A DNA stretch of 64,000 nucleotides from Psychrobacillus sp044762655 (GTDB lineage Bacteria > Bacillota > Bacilli > Bacillales_A > Planococcaceae), in NCBI RefSeq assembly GCF_044762655.1, contig NZ_JBIWER010000003.1, positions 248,001 to 312,000 on the forward strand. The letters are read 5' to 3'. The position numbers and the translations under genes were made by a program. Within the stretch, counting starts at the first letter, position 1; every line of letters begins with the position of its first letter. The notes under the pieces are model-generated. The model ran no database searches. It was not told the DNA's origin and worked only from the letters and a program-made list of their open reading frames with translations. Shown here piece after piece: positions 36,020 through 45,279 of this stretch.

Positions 36020-37018
36020 TTATTCATAACTCATCACTTCTAATGATTCTTCCAATGCTATAACCAGCTCAAAGAACTCATCTGACATCAATTCTCGGTT
36101 ACCAAATAACATATCCACATATTCAATATATCTGTTCGCTACTATTTCATTAGTATATCCTACCCAATCAAAAGGAAACAAGGCATAAGCATGTCGATGA
36201 ACCATTTCCAACGTCATTTGAAGCTTACTTGGGTCTTTCTCCAATAAATTTTCGATCGATTGTTTTATAGGTTCGACCCGATCCACTGCAGTACGTTCGG
36301 GTGGTGAAGTTGGAACAACCGTTTCTTTAAAACCAAATTTCTCAACAGTGACTTCACTTTCCACTCCAGCAGCCCCAAGAAGTAATAAACCAAGAGATTT
36401 AATAGTAGGAACTATATCTGGGCTCTCAATAATAGTGATAATATCCTTTGATAGTCCGTTAATATCAGCTTGGTATGCTTCTTGTAATAATAATTCCTGC
36501 TGACCAAAAGGTAGTTTTACAAACTTAGCAAGCTTGAACAGTTCACCGTCAAAGTTCTTTTGTGTCTCTTCATCTGCAGCATATGTAGTATCTGTTAGCA
36601 TTTTAATACTTAGTTCTCGTAGTTGTTTAAAATTCTTCTTTTGCATAAATGTATAAGTCGAATCTTTCATTAACTCATCTAATACTTCAGTTAACTGTTT
36701 GTATTCTTTTAAATCGAGTAAAATGGTCAAATATAATTCAATTACTTGTTCAAAAAAAGGAGATTTTTTTTCGTAGAGTGTTTCACAAATTATCTTCGCA
36801 TCTAAAGCTCTACCAGCTTCTAATAAGGAAAGAATATAAACGCTTTGTACCATATCACTTAATTCTTTATATTTGTTAGCCTCATCAAAGCAAGATACCG
36901 CTTCCAAAAAATTGTTCTCTTCCGCAAATTTAAGACCTTTTTCCACATATTTTTCTATCATTCCAGGAAATAAAATGACGTTTTCATCCTTTAAAATTGG
37001 ATGATTCTTTTTTTTCAA
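36020..37018 (-). CDS. ysoA: YsoA-like TPR protein
   Basis: A 332-residue helical protein with at least two tetratricopeptide-like repeats (about residues 20-110: GLKFAEENNFLEAVSCFDEA and similar). Length and its place directly upstream of tig match Bacillus ysoA, whose function is unknown. TTG start with AGGTGG upstream. Confidence 0.8.
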   Translation of the reverse strand: MKKKNHPILKDENVILFPGMIEKYVEKGLKFAEENNFLEAVSCFDEANKYKELSDMVQSVYILSLLEAGRALDAKIICETLYEKKSPFFEQVIELYLTILLDLKEYKQLTEVLDELMKDSTYTFMQKKNFKQLRELSIKMLTDTTYAADEETQKNFDGELFKLAKFVKLPFGQQELLLQEAYQADINGLSKDIITIIESPDIVPTIKSLGLLLLGAAGVESEVTVEKFGFKETVVPTSPPERTAVDRVEPIKQSIENLLEKDPSKLQMTLEMVHRHAYALFPFDWVGYTNEIVANRYIEYVDMLFGNRELMSDEFFELVIALEESLEVMSYE

Positions 37019-37125
37019 CCTAAATCGCCACCTTCACTAGCTTATGTATGTACTTAATTATATACACTATATCATTTATTCAGTGCGTACTGATACATTC
37101 AAATGAGATAATTGGACAAAACAAA

Positions 37126-37164
37126 AGAGATGTGCCTAATCGGCAAGTGATCAGGCGCATCTCT
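37126..37164 (-). terminator. Terminator after the 58-residue acidic protein gene
   Basis: Near-perfect inverted repeat AGAGATGTGCCT / AGGCGCATCTCT, then TTTTGTTTT on the minus strand. Confidence 0.82.
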
Positions 37165-37183
37165 AAACAAATCTAACTAGTAA

Positions 37184-37360
37184 TTATCGACGCAATTTAC
37201 TATCTTCTTCTGTGCTAATTGTATCCTCTGAATAATTTCCGTCTTTTTGATTGTTTTTTTCGTTTTCTTTTCTTTCTTCTATTTCTTCAATTTTACTTGG
37301 TTGCTCTTGTGTAGTATTTGGATCTTCATCATAACGCTTTTTTTCATCGTGATTAGCCAT
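37184..37360 (-). CDS. Small charged hypothetical protein
   Basis: A 58-residue, highly charged, probably disordered protein (MANHDEKKRYDEDPN..., rich in Glu, Lys, Asn, Gln; no hydrophobic core). The frame is open to 37441, but ATG 37360 has GAGGAGAG at the right distance. It is monocistronic with its own terminator. No family recognised; composition resembles small stress or spore proteins. Confidence 0.7.
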   Translation of the reverse strand: MANHDEKKRYDEDPNTTQEQPSKIEEIEERKENEKNNQKDGNYSEDTISTEEDSKLRR

Positions 37361-37454
37361 GTTTGTTCTCTCCTCTTTATGAAATTTAATAATGTATATA
37401 ATTATTAGATTCCCTATATTGAAAGCTCTAAACAAAGGCAAAGGTATTTAATAT

Positions 37455-37497
37455 AAAAGGCTATCCCAATATATAGACGATTTAGGATAGCCTTTTT
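37455..37497 (-). terminator. Terminator after the HExxH protein gene
   Basis: Inverted repeat AAAGGCTATCC / GGATAGCCTTTTT with an 18-nt loop, running into the stop region of the gene at 37499. Both strands carry T/A runs, so it may be bidirectional. Confidence 0.8.
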
Positions 37498-37498
37498 G

Positions 37499-38056
37499 TT
37501 ATGCTGTTTTTTCGCTTAAGCCCTCTATAAGGAGCTCGTATGATTTCAAATCATCTAAATATACCCTTTGGTAAGATTCTAAACTGTGTTTCTTCACTAA
37601 TTCAAAGCTGGAAGGATCAAACAGAGAAAATTTCTTATTAAGTCGTTCTGCATTCATCCAAGCAGTCTCTTCAAACGTTATATTCATCTCATGTTCCTCT
37701 AGAAGATTAAAGAGTAAATCCTTATTATTATAAATTTCACTGGCTAAATAACTTTTTTTAGTTTGAAAAAATTCTATTGTCCGCTCAAGTGAATCAAGTA
37801 ACGCTGAACGATCCAATGCATGACCCAATTCGTGAATAGTTAAGATATTAATATATGATTCAAATGAAATAGGCGATTGAATTTCTTCCCACGATCTTAT
37901 TAATCGTTGAAAATCCACACCTAAATAATTTCCTATAAAATTGTAGCTCATATTTATGCCAGAATGGTCTGGTTTTATTTCTAAATCTATATTTACAGTT
38001 TTCATAATGGAGCGGATGATCTGTTGCATATAATCATTCGTATATCTACTTAACAT
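37499..38056 (-). CDS. Uncharacterised HExxH zincin-like protein
   Basis: A 185-residue protein without signal peptide or membrane segment. The zinc-protease motif HELGHALD lies at about residues 75-82 in a helix preceded by ISFESYINILTI, and a conserved-looking EEHEMNITFEETAW about 40 residues later could supply a third metal ligand (Glu, gluzincin-like). The domain is small, so it may be a minimal metallopeptidase or a phage/toxin-type zincin. Not recognised as a named family. SD AAGGAG upstream; own terminator. Confidence 0.65.
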   Translation of the reverse strand: MLSRYTNDYMQQIIRSIMKTVNIDLEIKPDHSGINMSYNFIGNYLGVDFQRLIRSWEEIQSPISFESYINILTIHELGHALDRSALLDSLERTIEFFQTKKSYLASEIYNNKDLLFNLLEEHEMNITFEETAWMNAERLNKKFSLFDPSSFELVKKHSLESYQRVYLDDLKSYELLIEGLSEKTA

Positions 38057-38165
38057 GTGCTTCTTGACTTCTCCTTACTTTCTTGGTTTTACTATTTCGC
38101 CAAGATTCACTATATGTTAATAGTAGCCAAATTTCAAATAAAAAGTTTTTTAAGGAGAATTAAAA

Positions 38166-38205
38166 GGGTGCACGCAGTCTCATTGACTTTGTGCACCCTG
38201 TTTTT
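38166..38205. terminator. Bidirectional terminator upstream of the HExxH gene
   Basis: Inverted repeat GGGTGCAC / GTGCACCC with a 17-nt loop, CTTTTAA on one side and TGTTTTT on the other. On the minus strand it ends the KGG-protein transcript. Confidence 0.82.
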
Positions 38206-38234
38206 AACTAATTTAGTTTTAAAACCTTTTAACC

Positions 38235-38474
38235 TTAGCTATTTATCGAATTAAAATCGTCTTCGTTACGTTTTTTGTTATTTTGTACATTCTCTTTATT
38301 TTGCTCTTGTTCATACTCATTGAAATTGTTCCGAGCTTCTCCGCCCTTACGACCTAATTCCTCATAAAACTCATTCTCTTGATTATTGGAGGTTGCTTCT
38401 CTTCCATTTCGTTCCGCTTCATTTGGCCAATTTGGATTGTCGTTTCTGCTGCGTTTGTCTTGGTTGTTAGGCAT
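38235..38474 (-). CDS. KGG-motif general stress protein
   Basis: A 79-residue hydrophilic protein with the motif ELGRKGGEARN, a KGG (YciG/con-10-like) stress repeat. Otherwise rich in Asn, Glu, Gln and Arg, expected to be disordered. AAAGGAGG precedes the ATG. Such proteins are typically induced by stress or found in spores; the exact role is unknown. Confidence 0.78.
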   Translation of the reverse strand: MPNNQDKRSRNDNPNWPNEAERNGREATSNNQENEFYEELGRKGGEARNNFNEYEQEQNKENVQNNKKRNEDDFNSINS

Positions 38475-38525
38475 TTTTTTAATTCCTCCTTTAAGATATT
38501 TGAGCTTAAGTCGCGCTCCCTATCT

Positions 38526-38619
38526 ATATTCCCGTCTAGAATTGAATGAAACATAAAAAACTCAACCAAACCGAATTTTAACTAAAACGATACATAAGTA
38601 CTGATTCAAAAGGACAAAC
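38526..38619. repeat. 94-bp imperfect direct repeat, copy A
   Basis: Aligns collinearly with 41429-41521 with a single-base length difference; roughly three quarters of positions agree by eye. Shared blocks include ATATTCCCGT at the left end and ATACATAAGTACT near the right end. It ends at the 14-bp palindrome ACAAACGCGTTTGT (38614-38627), downstream of the beta-propeller gene. Confidence 0.75.
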
Positions 38620-38672
38620 GCGTTTGTAACTTCGTTCTGAACATGATTCCTAAAGCAGGTTTATACTAAGTT

Positions 38673-40901
38673 TTATAGCTCGATAGAATTAAGGACCTTC
38701 TGCAACTTTTTATATAAATTTGCAGTTATATCCGTTTCTTTAGCATTTTCTATATGCTTTATAGCATCCTGCAGATGCTTACTAGCTTGCTTATCTCTGC
38801 CCATATCCCGGTGATGTATAGCTGTTGTAATAGAGTTAAACAGTTGCTTACTTAATGAATGTGTTAGATTTCCATCGTCGGAATGTTTTTGAACTAACTT
38901 CAGTGCTGATTCTAACGTATCCAATACTTCAATTTTCATTAAATTAGCTTTATCTGCATAATAGATTTGTCCATCATCTCCAATTGTCATTAACTCCGCC
39001 TTAGCCAATGTTTCGCTCTCCAGTGAATCGGGGTCGATTACTGTTAAGTTACCAGCAAGATTAGTGTACATCAGACCATCCTCGCCCCAACGGATATGGA
39101 TTGGCCTCCATCTGCCATGATCTTTTACTTCAGGATATACGTTTTTGCTTTTTACAATTGATAATGTTTCCGGATCCATTGCAAAAACCGTGCCACCCGC
39201 TGCAGACCATAACAGTTCGTCTGGTCCTAACGACATTCCGCTTATCATCTTGGGCTGAACTGTAACACCTGGTATGTCCGGAACAAACTCAGTAATTTTT
39301 TCACCCTTTTCTATATCCCAGACAAATATTTTTGCCGCTGGCTCTGTAGGTTCTATTCCTAATCCACCGGCGACTGTTGTTGATCCATATAGCTTTCCAT
39401 TCGCTTCTGCCAATCCCGCTATGGATTGATTGTGGACAACATCGTCATAAACTTTTGTATCTTTTACAGAGGCTGGGTCAAGTACTGTTAATGATCCCCC
39501 CAGATAACCATAGTCAGGAATCGTACCAATATATAATTTATTATTTGCCGCTGTCATAATAAATGGCCTGTCCTGATTAGGAATATCGTAAATTTGTTTA
39601 GTGGAAAGAACTGGATTGGTTACATCCATCTCTAAAATAAGTGCACCCGGGTAAATCCCAAAATACATTTTATTTCCAAGAGGTACCATACCTTCTGCTT
39701 GTGCCAGGTTGAAATTACTGTTTTCATTTGTTTCCGGATTGTATACGGCACCTTTCCCTCCCGGATAACCGCTTAAATATAAATTGCCGTCATGCCCTTT
39801 TTCCAACGTCTGTATAGGAATTGGATTGCCGACAATTGGGTATTGAATCGTTTTTACTTTTTTGGTTTGTAAGTTCATATAAGTGACTTGGCCGCCAAAT
39901 TGGACAGTGACTAATGATTTGCCAGGAAAGTCTGAATCGTTTTCTAGTTCAACCCAAGCTGTGTTTCGCAAAAAGGTTCCAAATACAACTCCTGTATCAA
40001 CCGCTTCAAGCGTATTCAAGTCCACTTCCTTCAACCTATTGCCTTGCAGGAAGTATACTTTATCGCTTCCAGGTAAGCCATGGATTAATCGTAAACCTTT
40101 ATTGTTGGTATAGTAATTATCACTCCAATTGCCTGTTTCTGTATCATAGAACAAGAGTGTATTACTGCCGCCTCCAACACCAGCGACAATATATTTTCCA
40201 GCTGCATCCAGTTGCCAAACACTGCTACCTGGAATAACATGGTCAGGCACCTTTATTGCTTCATATTCACCTGTTTCTACATCTAATTTTACTATGCGAT
40301 TATCAACACCGATACCTAAATATAAGTACCCATTGTGATATGCTGTGGACCGGGAGTAGCTTTCTCCTGGAGCAACACTGCCATAATCCTTCATTTCCCC
40401 TGTTTTTGGATCATAGCGGCCAGCTTTTGCATTTGGGAACGAACCAAAATAGACACGTCCCTCTTCATCATAGGACAAACCGTATACAACACTCTCTCCT
40501 ATACCCCCAAGATTCCTAACTTCCTTTGTTACTGGGGAATATTCATATAGATACCCATTGCCGCCAATATAGACATTACCATTTGGTACCGTAATATGTG
40601 TCCAAACAGCTCCAGTTCCTTCTAGCGGATATGTTCTAAGTACCTCCTGGCTTTGAAGATCTATAACCTGAAAGATGGCCGGCTCACCGCTTGCAGTTGT
40701 GTACATTATATTCCTTCCATCTTCAACTCCATAAGTAGAGTCATATACTGCTACACTTTGAATGAGAGAACCCAAGTTAATAGGATCATTAAATCTTTTT
40801 TCTACTTCTGCAGAAACGGGATGGCTATAAAGAAATGAAGATGAAACAATTAATACAAGTGCAACTAAAAGAACTACAATATTTTTCGAAAACGCTTTCA
40901 A
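38673..40901 (-). CDS. Secreted beta-propeller protein with FIMAH-like C-terminal helices
   Basis: A 742-residue exported protein. A signal peptide (residues 1-31) ends at HPVSA. Residues about 40-660 form a WD40/PQQ-like propeller: repeats such as GYLYEYSPVTKEVRNLG, GRYDPKTGEMKDYG and VTVIDPDSLES recur every 45-60 residues, probably two propellers. The last 75 residues are helical (LKLVQKHSDDGNLTHSL...), like the FIMAH repeats at the end of many Paenibacillus/Bacillus surface proteins. No catalytic signature is seen. TTG start after GGGAGTGGAG. It stands alone between the two copies of a direct repeat. Confidence 0.82.
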   Translation of the reverse strand: MKAFSKNIVVLLVALVLIVSSSFLYSHPVSAEVEKRFNDPINLGSLIQSVAVYDSTYGVEDGRNIMYTTASGEPAIFQVIDLQSQEVLRTYPLEGTGAVWTHITVPNGNVYIGGNGYLYEYSPVTKEVRNLGGIGESVVYGLSYDEEGRVYFGSFPNAKAGRYDPKTGEMKDYGSVAPGESYSRSTAYHNGYLYLGIGVDNRIVKLDVETGEYEAIKVPDHVIPGSSVWQLDAAGKYIVAGVGGGSNTLLFYDTETGNWSDNYYTNNKGLRLIHGLPGSDKVYFLQGNRLKEVDLNTLEAVDTGVVFGTFLRNTAWVELENDSDFPGKSLVTVQFGGQVTYMNLQTKKVKTIQYPIVGNPIPIQTLEKGHDGNLYLSGYPGGKGAVYNPETNENSNFNLAQAEGMVPLGNKMYFGIYPGALILEMDVTNPVLSTKQIYDIPNQDRPFIMTAANNKLYIGTIPDYGYLGGSLTVLDPASVKDTKVYDDVVHNQSIAGLAEANGKLYGSTTVAGGLGIEPTEPAAKIFVWDIEKGEKITEFVPDIPGVTVQPKMISGMSLGPDELLWSAAGGTVFAMDPETLSIVKSKNVYPEVKDHGRWRPIHIRWGEDGLMYTNLAGNLTVIDPDSLESETLAKAELMTIGDDGQIYYADKANLMKIEVLDTLESALKLVQKHSDDGNLTHSLSKQLFNSITTAIHHRDMGRDKQASKHLQDAIKHIENAKETDITANLYKKLQKVLNSIEL

Positions 40902-41428
40902 ATTACTCCACTCCCTACTAAAGATATATTTTCATAAAATAATAACCTGTTATACTCCTCTCTTTTGTAATATTCTAAAAATATCAAATTTACCAATGCT
41001 TATAAAGGTCCATAAACTGCCTTAAATTAATTTCAGGAATATAGACCTGTGGAATTTAAATTTAAAAGATGATTCAGCGGTTATTACAGCCCTTATGATT
41101 CAAGCCTATACTACTACAACATATATATTACTACTGCATAATTGACTTCTGTTCCACAGAAATCCTCTTATCTTGTAATACCTTCATAAATTTTTATCAT
41201 TCTTTTTCTTTAAATATGTTCTAAAACACCTATTAGGGTTCTCCGCTTATTGACTTAGGGACACATTGTAGAAGTATATACCACTCGCTTTAGTCAAAAG
41301 CATATCGAGGTTTACTTTGATGAAGTATTTTTATAGGTTGAAAAGCATCAAATTTCCTTCTCGTATCGGTATTTTTTACACCGTGTTGGTATCTTACGGG
41401 TATTATTATATCTAGATAAAATAGGGAG
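40902..41428. other. Gene-free stretch upstream of the propeller gene
   Basis: No gene is supportable here. The plus strand has a 25-codon protein-like stretch (GHIVEVYTTRFSQKHIEV...) at about 41267-41340, bounded by stops, which might be a relic, but I cannot name it. The rest is AT-rich without clear structure. Confidence 0.4.
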
Positions 41429-41521
41429 ATATTCCCGTTTAGAACGAAATTATACATTGAAAACCTATATAAAAAAATTTTTATTAAAACAATACATAAG
41501 TACTAAACCAAAAAAACAAAC
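41429..41521. repeat. 94-bp imperfect direct repeat, copy B
   Basis: Matches 38526-38619 in the same orientation (see there). It abuts the alsT terminator hairpin, just as copy A abuts a palindrome after the propeller gene; each copy therefore sits immediately 3' of a minus-strand gene. Confidence 0.75.
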
Positions 41522-41539
41522 CGCTTTTAAGCGATTTGT
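41508..41539 (-). terminator. Terminator after the AGCS symporter gene
   Basis: Inverted repeat ACAAACCGCTT / AAGCGATTTGT (one mismatch, 2-nt loop) followed on the minus strand by a T7 run. Confidence 0.85.
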
Positions 41540-41551
41540 TTGGGATTCTAG

Positions 41552-43024
41552 CTATTTACTATTATCTTTTTTCACCTTATCCTCGTAAAACACACTAAAG
41601 TTAGGATCAACAATTCCTATATTTAAGTATCTAGCTTTGTAATCTCGAAGCAACTCGAAGAACTTTTTGCTTAAGAACAGTATAACGATTAAGTTAACAA
41701 AAGTAGGAATTGCTGTCGTAATATCCGCAAAATACCAAACTGCTTTTCCTGGCATGTCATTCATCACTGCATATATTACCATTAATGAGCCGGGCACAGG
41801 ATATAGCCATTTAAACAGGGTTAATATTTTGTACTTCAATGCAAGCTTCTTCTCATTATTAAATACATGTCTTAACAATATCTCATAATACGTATACCAA
41901 CCCGTAGAAGTGGTTAGTCCAAATAAGAAGATGGAGATTGTAATAATATATCTACCAAACTCTCCAATCCCAATTTCAAAAGCAGATAATGTAAGAGCAG
42001 CACCATCCAAACCTGAAGACCATACACCTGTTATGATAATAGTAAACGCAGTGATTGAACATACGATAATGGTATCCGCGAATACCTCCATCGCCCCCCA
42101 CATTCCTTGCTTAACAGGGTGGGCAGTTTTAGCCGTGGAATGAATCATCGGGGAAGTACCCCATCCAGCCTCATTACTATAAACCGCACGTGCAACCCCC
42201 ATACGAATAACCTGAGCAATTGCCGCTCCTGTGAAGCCACCTACTGCTGCCATTCCTGAAAAAGCACTATCAAATATTAAAGAAAAAACAGGAATAATTT
42301 CAGAGTAATTTTTAAAAATGATAAAAAGCCCAGCAATTACATAAAACAAGCACATAAACGGAACGAGCAAAGAAGCAATCTCACCAATCCGTTTGATACC
42401 ACCATAAATAATAATATAAATAATAGTCAAATAAATAAATGAGGCAGGAATCATTCCGATATTGAACGTAGAGCTAACTGCTTCTGAAATCGTATAATTT
42501 TGAAGCGTAATAAAAAATGTTGTGAAAATACCTAAGCCGAATAGTATGGCCGGAACTTTCCAATACTTGAATTTCTTTTCCTCACCAAGACCTTTTTCCA
42601 TATAGTAAGTTGGTCCACCATATGGGTTGCCTTTTTCATCTGTATTTCGGTAGTACACAGATAAGGTTACTTCTACCGTTTTTGTAATCATACCGAGTAA
42701 AGCGGTAATCCACATCCAAAAAACTGCTCCTGGTCCTCCAATAGCAATGGCAGTTGCAACGCCACCAATGTTCCCTACCCCTACACTCCCGCCTATGGCT
42801 GTACTGACAGCTTGAAAAGGAGTTAGTATTCCCTTTGTATCTTCCGATTTATCTTTTTTACCAAATACTTTTCCAAATGTTTCTTTAAAAATATGAGGTA
42901 AACGAATAAACTGAAAAAGTTTACTTCCAATGGTAAAATATAAGCCTACAAATAGAACCGTAAAGATTAGTGGTAATCCCCATAACCAACCAACAATCGT
43001 TTCTAGAATTGCATCCAAAAACAT
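41552..43024 (-). CDS. AGCS-family sodium/proton:amino acid symporter
   Basis: A 490-residue polytopic membrane protein with about eleven membrane segments. The AGCS signature is visible in GGSVGVGNIGGVATAIAIGG and in SNEAGWGTSPMIHSTAKT. Family members (AlsT, GlnT, DagA) bring in alanine, glycine or glutamine with a cation. ATG start after GGAGAGGGG. The preceding gene on the strand is an amidohydrolase, which may release its substrate, but cotranscription is inferred only from the 30-nt gap. Confidence 0.9.
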   Translation of the reverse strand: MFLDAILETIVGWLWGLPLIFTVLFVGLYFTIGSKLFQFIRLPHIFKETFGKVFGKKDKSEDTKGILTPFQAVSTAIGGSVGVGNIGGVATAIAIGGPGAVFWMWITALLGMITKTVEVTLSVYYRNTDEKGNPYGGPTYYMEKGLGEEKKFKYWKVPAILFGLGIFTTFFITLQNYTISEAVSSTFNIGMIPASFIYLTIIYIIIYGGIKRIGEIASLLVPFMCLFYVIAGLFIIFKNYSEIIPVFSLIFDSAFSGMAAVGGFTGAAIAQVIRMGVARAVYSNEAGWGTSPMIHSTAKTAHPVKQGMWGAMEVFADTIIVCSITAFTIIITGVWSSGLDGAALTLSAFEIGIGEFGRYIITISIFLFGLTTSTGWYTYYEILLRHVFNNEKKLALKYKILTLFKWLYPVPGSLMVIYAVMNDMPGKAVWYFADITTAIPTFVNLIVILFLSKKFFELLRDYKARYLNIGIVDPNFSVFYEDKVKKDNSK

Positions 43025-43054
43025 AACCCCTCTCCGATTTGTGATTTTACATGC

Positions 43055-44650
43055 TTATCTTTGGTACCTTATTTCTCCTCCAATGACGGTCATTTCCGCA
43101 CTTGTTGTTAATAATTCATCGGGACTTTCCATTTGAAAAGGATCATGAGATAAAACAGTCATATCACCTAACTTGCCTCGTTCTAATGTTCCTTTCAAGT
43201 TTTCTTCATTGGTTGCGTAAGCGCCCCCCACTGTGAATAAATGAATAGCTTCATACATAGACAATTTTTCTTGCTCGATATAGCCTTCATGGTTTTCTCC
43301 AGCTTTCCTTCTTGTGAGGGCTGCATGAATACCTAATAAAGGATTTAAAGGTTCAATTGGAGCATCGGAGCTTCCCGCACTAATAACTCCATTTTCTAAT
43401 AAGCTTTTAAAAGGATATGCAAATCTTGCTCGTTCCTTACCGATTCTGTCTTCAATCCAAGGAAAATCACTCGACACAAATTTAGGTTGCAAATCCACAA
43501 TTCGATTTGGACTACTTAATCTTTGTATTAAACGTTCGTTCAATACAGAAACATGTATGAGCCTATCCCGATATTTGGACGGTTTGAATTGATCTAATAT
43601 ATCAAGGACATCGATAAGCGCCTGGTCCCCAATCGTATGTATGGCAACAGGCATATGCTGCAGTCTAATATCACGTATTAGTTGAAATAAGACTTCGTTA
43701 TCGTACATTGCGTTACCAACATTATCAGGATCATCCAAATAGGGCTCTGATAGATGAGCTGTCCTGCCACCCAATGCGCCATCAGCAAATAATTTTATCG
43801 CCCCTATCATAACCTTGTCATTTCCATAGCCCGTTCTCATTCCAGAGGTAACCATCTCCTCTAAATAATCATAATCTATTAACAGATTACTTCGAGGTCC
43901 AATTCCATCATGATTGATAAGTTCATCGAATAATCGATATGTTTGTCGTGCACCGCCAAGATAATTCGGATCATTTGTATGGATACTTGTTAAACCTACA
44001 CTTAATGCTTTTTGTAAGCCCGCTTGTAAAGCAATTTTCAATTGTTCGTAGCTCTTTGTTGGAATATGCTTCGAAACAATGACGGATGCAGTTTCAAGCA
44101 ATAACCCATTAGGTTTTTTCGTAGAAGAGTCTAATACAATTGTCCCTCCATATGGAATATCCATATCTGGGTGGTAGCCACTTACTTTCAGAGCAATGCT
44201 ATTAACCAAAAAAGCATGTCCACAAATTCGAGGCAAAAAAAGTGGATTATTCGGCGAAACCTTGTCTAACTCTTCAATAGAAGGAATTCTTCTATCTGGA
44301 AATATATTTTCATCCCAGCCTCTTCCCAAAATCCACTCACCAGGTTTCATATTAACTGCCCAACTCCTGATGGAAGCTAATAAATCATCTGTAGTTTTCA
44401 CGTTAGTGAGATCCAGTTCTTGAGAATTGATACCAACACTCGAAATATGCAGATGACTATCTATCAATCCTGGCAAAACAGTCCTACCTTCCAAATCGAT
44501 AATTTTAGCTCCATTTCTTCCCCATTGATGTAGAATTTCTTCATTCGTCCCAATATCTACTATTCGCTCATTTTGAGTAAAGATGGACTGCACAATAGGT
44601 TCCATTGGATTCATCGTGTATATCTGACCATTTATAAAAATAGATTTCAC
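43055..44650 (-). CDS. YtcJ-like metal-dependent amidohydrolase
   Basis: A 531-residue amidohydrolase-superfamily protein of the YtcJ/NfdA group: metal motif DSHLHIS near residue 65, HTIGDQALIDVLDIL, the catalytic Asp in SAGSSDAPIEPLNP and the C-terminal beta-sandwich closing segment GKLGDMTVLSHDP. Such enzymes hydrolyse amide or formamide bonds; substrate is unpredictable. The start is GTG at 44650 with AAGGAGGGG 5 nt upstream; an upstream ATG lies inside that ribosome site. Confidence 0.85.
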   Translation of the reverse strand: MKSIFINGQIYTMNPMEPIVQSIFTQNERIVDIGTNEEILHQWGRNGAKIIDLEGRTVLPGLIDSHLHISSVGINSQELDLTNVKTTDDLLASIRSWAVNMKPGEWILGRGWDENIFPDRRIPSIEELDKVSPNNPLFLPRICGHAFLVNSIALKVSGYHPDMDIPYGGTIVLDSSTKKPNGLLLETASVIVSKHIPTKSYEQLKIALQAGLQKALSVGLTSIHTNDPNYLGGARQTYRLFDELINHDGIGPRSNLLIDYDYLEEMVTSGMRTGYGNDKVMIGAIKLFADGALGGRTAHLSEPYLDDPDNVGNAMYDNEVLFQLIRDIRLQHMPVAIHTIGDQALIDVLDILDQFKPSKYRDRLIHVSVLNERLIQRLSSPNRIVDLQPKFVSSDFPWIEDRIGKERARFAYPFKSLLENGVISAGSSDAPIEPLNPLLGIHAALTRRKAGENHEGYIEQEKLSMYEAIHLFTVGGAYATNEENLKGTLERGKLGDMTVLSHDPFQMESPDELLTTSAEMTVIGGEIRYQR

Positions 44651-44909
44651 ATTATTCCCCTCCTTTATCATATTTTTATTATAAAGTATGCTTGTAGCAA
44701 ATTAAATGGAACATTTTGATATTTTATAATATTCGGTCTTTTAAAAAGTATATGAGGTCAAGAAAAAATGTAGAACAATTTAAAGTTAGCAACAAATAGT
44801 AAACACATTTAATAGTAGAAGAATTGTGAGTCACTCCCCAAACTGATTATGAGTTTCAACGACTAGTACGCTAGGTTTTTTGAGTTGAACAGGACTTTTC
44901 AAAATGAAA
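44651..44909. other. Gene-free stretch between the amidohydrolase and the meta-cleavage operon
   Basis: Upstream sequence of the amidohydrolase. No gene, RNA or repeat is visible; the region contains AT-rich sequence where the amidohydrolase promoter must lie. Confidence 0.4.
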
Positions 44910-44948
44910 AACACTCTTTAGTCTTTCCATGACTAAAGAGGATCTTTT
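44910..44948 (-). terminator. Terminator of the lower meta-cleavage operon
   Basis: Perfect 10-bp inverted repeat CTCTTTAGTC / GACTAAAGAG (44914-44940), 7-nt loop, T5 on the minus strand. It lies 140 nt downstream of the tautomerase gene. Confidence 0.85.
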
Positions 44949-45087
44949 TAGTGTTATTCAGATGTGTTAGAAATTATCTTTTTACTATTAATTTTTGTCA
45001 TGTATCGTTTTTAATCCTTAAAGCAACTCTACCGTTAGTCAGAACTATTCATTCAGAAAGATAGCTCTTCGTTTTATCGATCTCATG

Positions 45088-45279
45088 TCATCTTCCCAAA
45101 TCCTTGACACTTGTACCACCAATAGCCCAATGCGTCTTTGGTACTTCTGTAACAATAACCCGGATATTTTTCTTTGGCGCATCCAAAGACTCACTGACTG
45201 TGTCAGTTACATTTTTCATTAAATCATTAATCATTTCCTGTGATCTGCCTTCTATAATTTGAATATTGACTAGCGGCAA
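45088..45279 (-). CDS. praC: 4-oxalocrotonate tautomerase
   Basis: A 63-residue tautomerase. A TTG start at 45279, 8 nt after AGGAGAG, makes the mature chain begin with Pro-Leu-Val after removal of Met, which supplies the catalytic Pro1; a GTG 9 nt further upstream would bury it. Arg11 and Arg39 are in place, and position 50 is Trp where the classic enzyme has Phe. It isomerises 2-hydroxymuconate to 2-oxo-3-hexenedioate. Last gene of the operon praB-praE-(praF relic)-praD-praC. Confidence 0.9.
   Translation of the reverse strand: MPLVNIQIIEGRSQEMINDLMKNVTDTVSESLDAPKKNIRVIVTEVPKTHWAIGGTSVKDLGR

Noticed and set aside
16884..38205. Identical GGGTGCAC arms in the hairpins at 16892 and 38166 as a mobile repeat
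   Set aside because: Only eight bases are shared; loops and flanks differ, so two independent terminators are the simpler reading.
38057..38254. 65-codon plus-strand frame beside the KGG protein
   Set aside because: It runs through a terminator hairpin and overlaps the coding end of the KGG gene; no ribosome site.
40902..41428. Possible IS relic upstream of the propeller gene (25-codon protein-like stretch)
   Set aside because: Too short to identify, no inverted repeats or transposase motifs around it.
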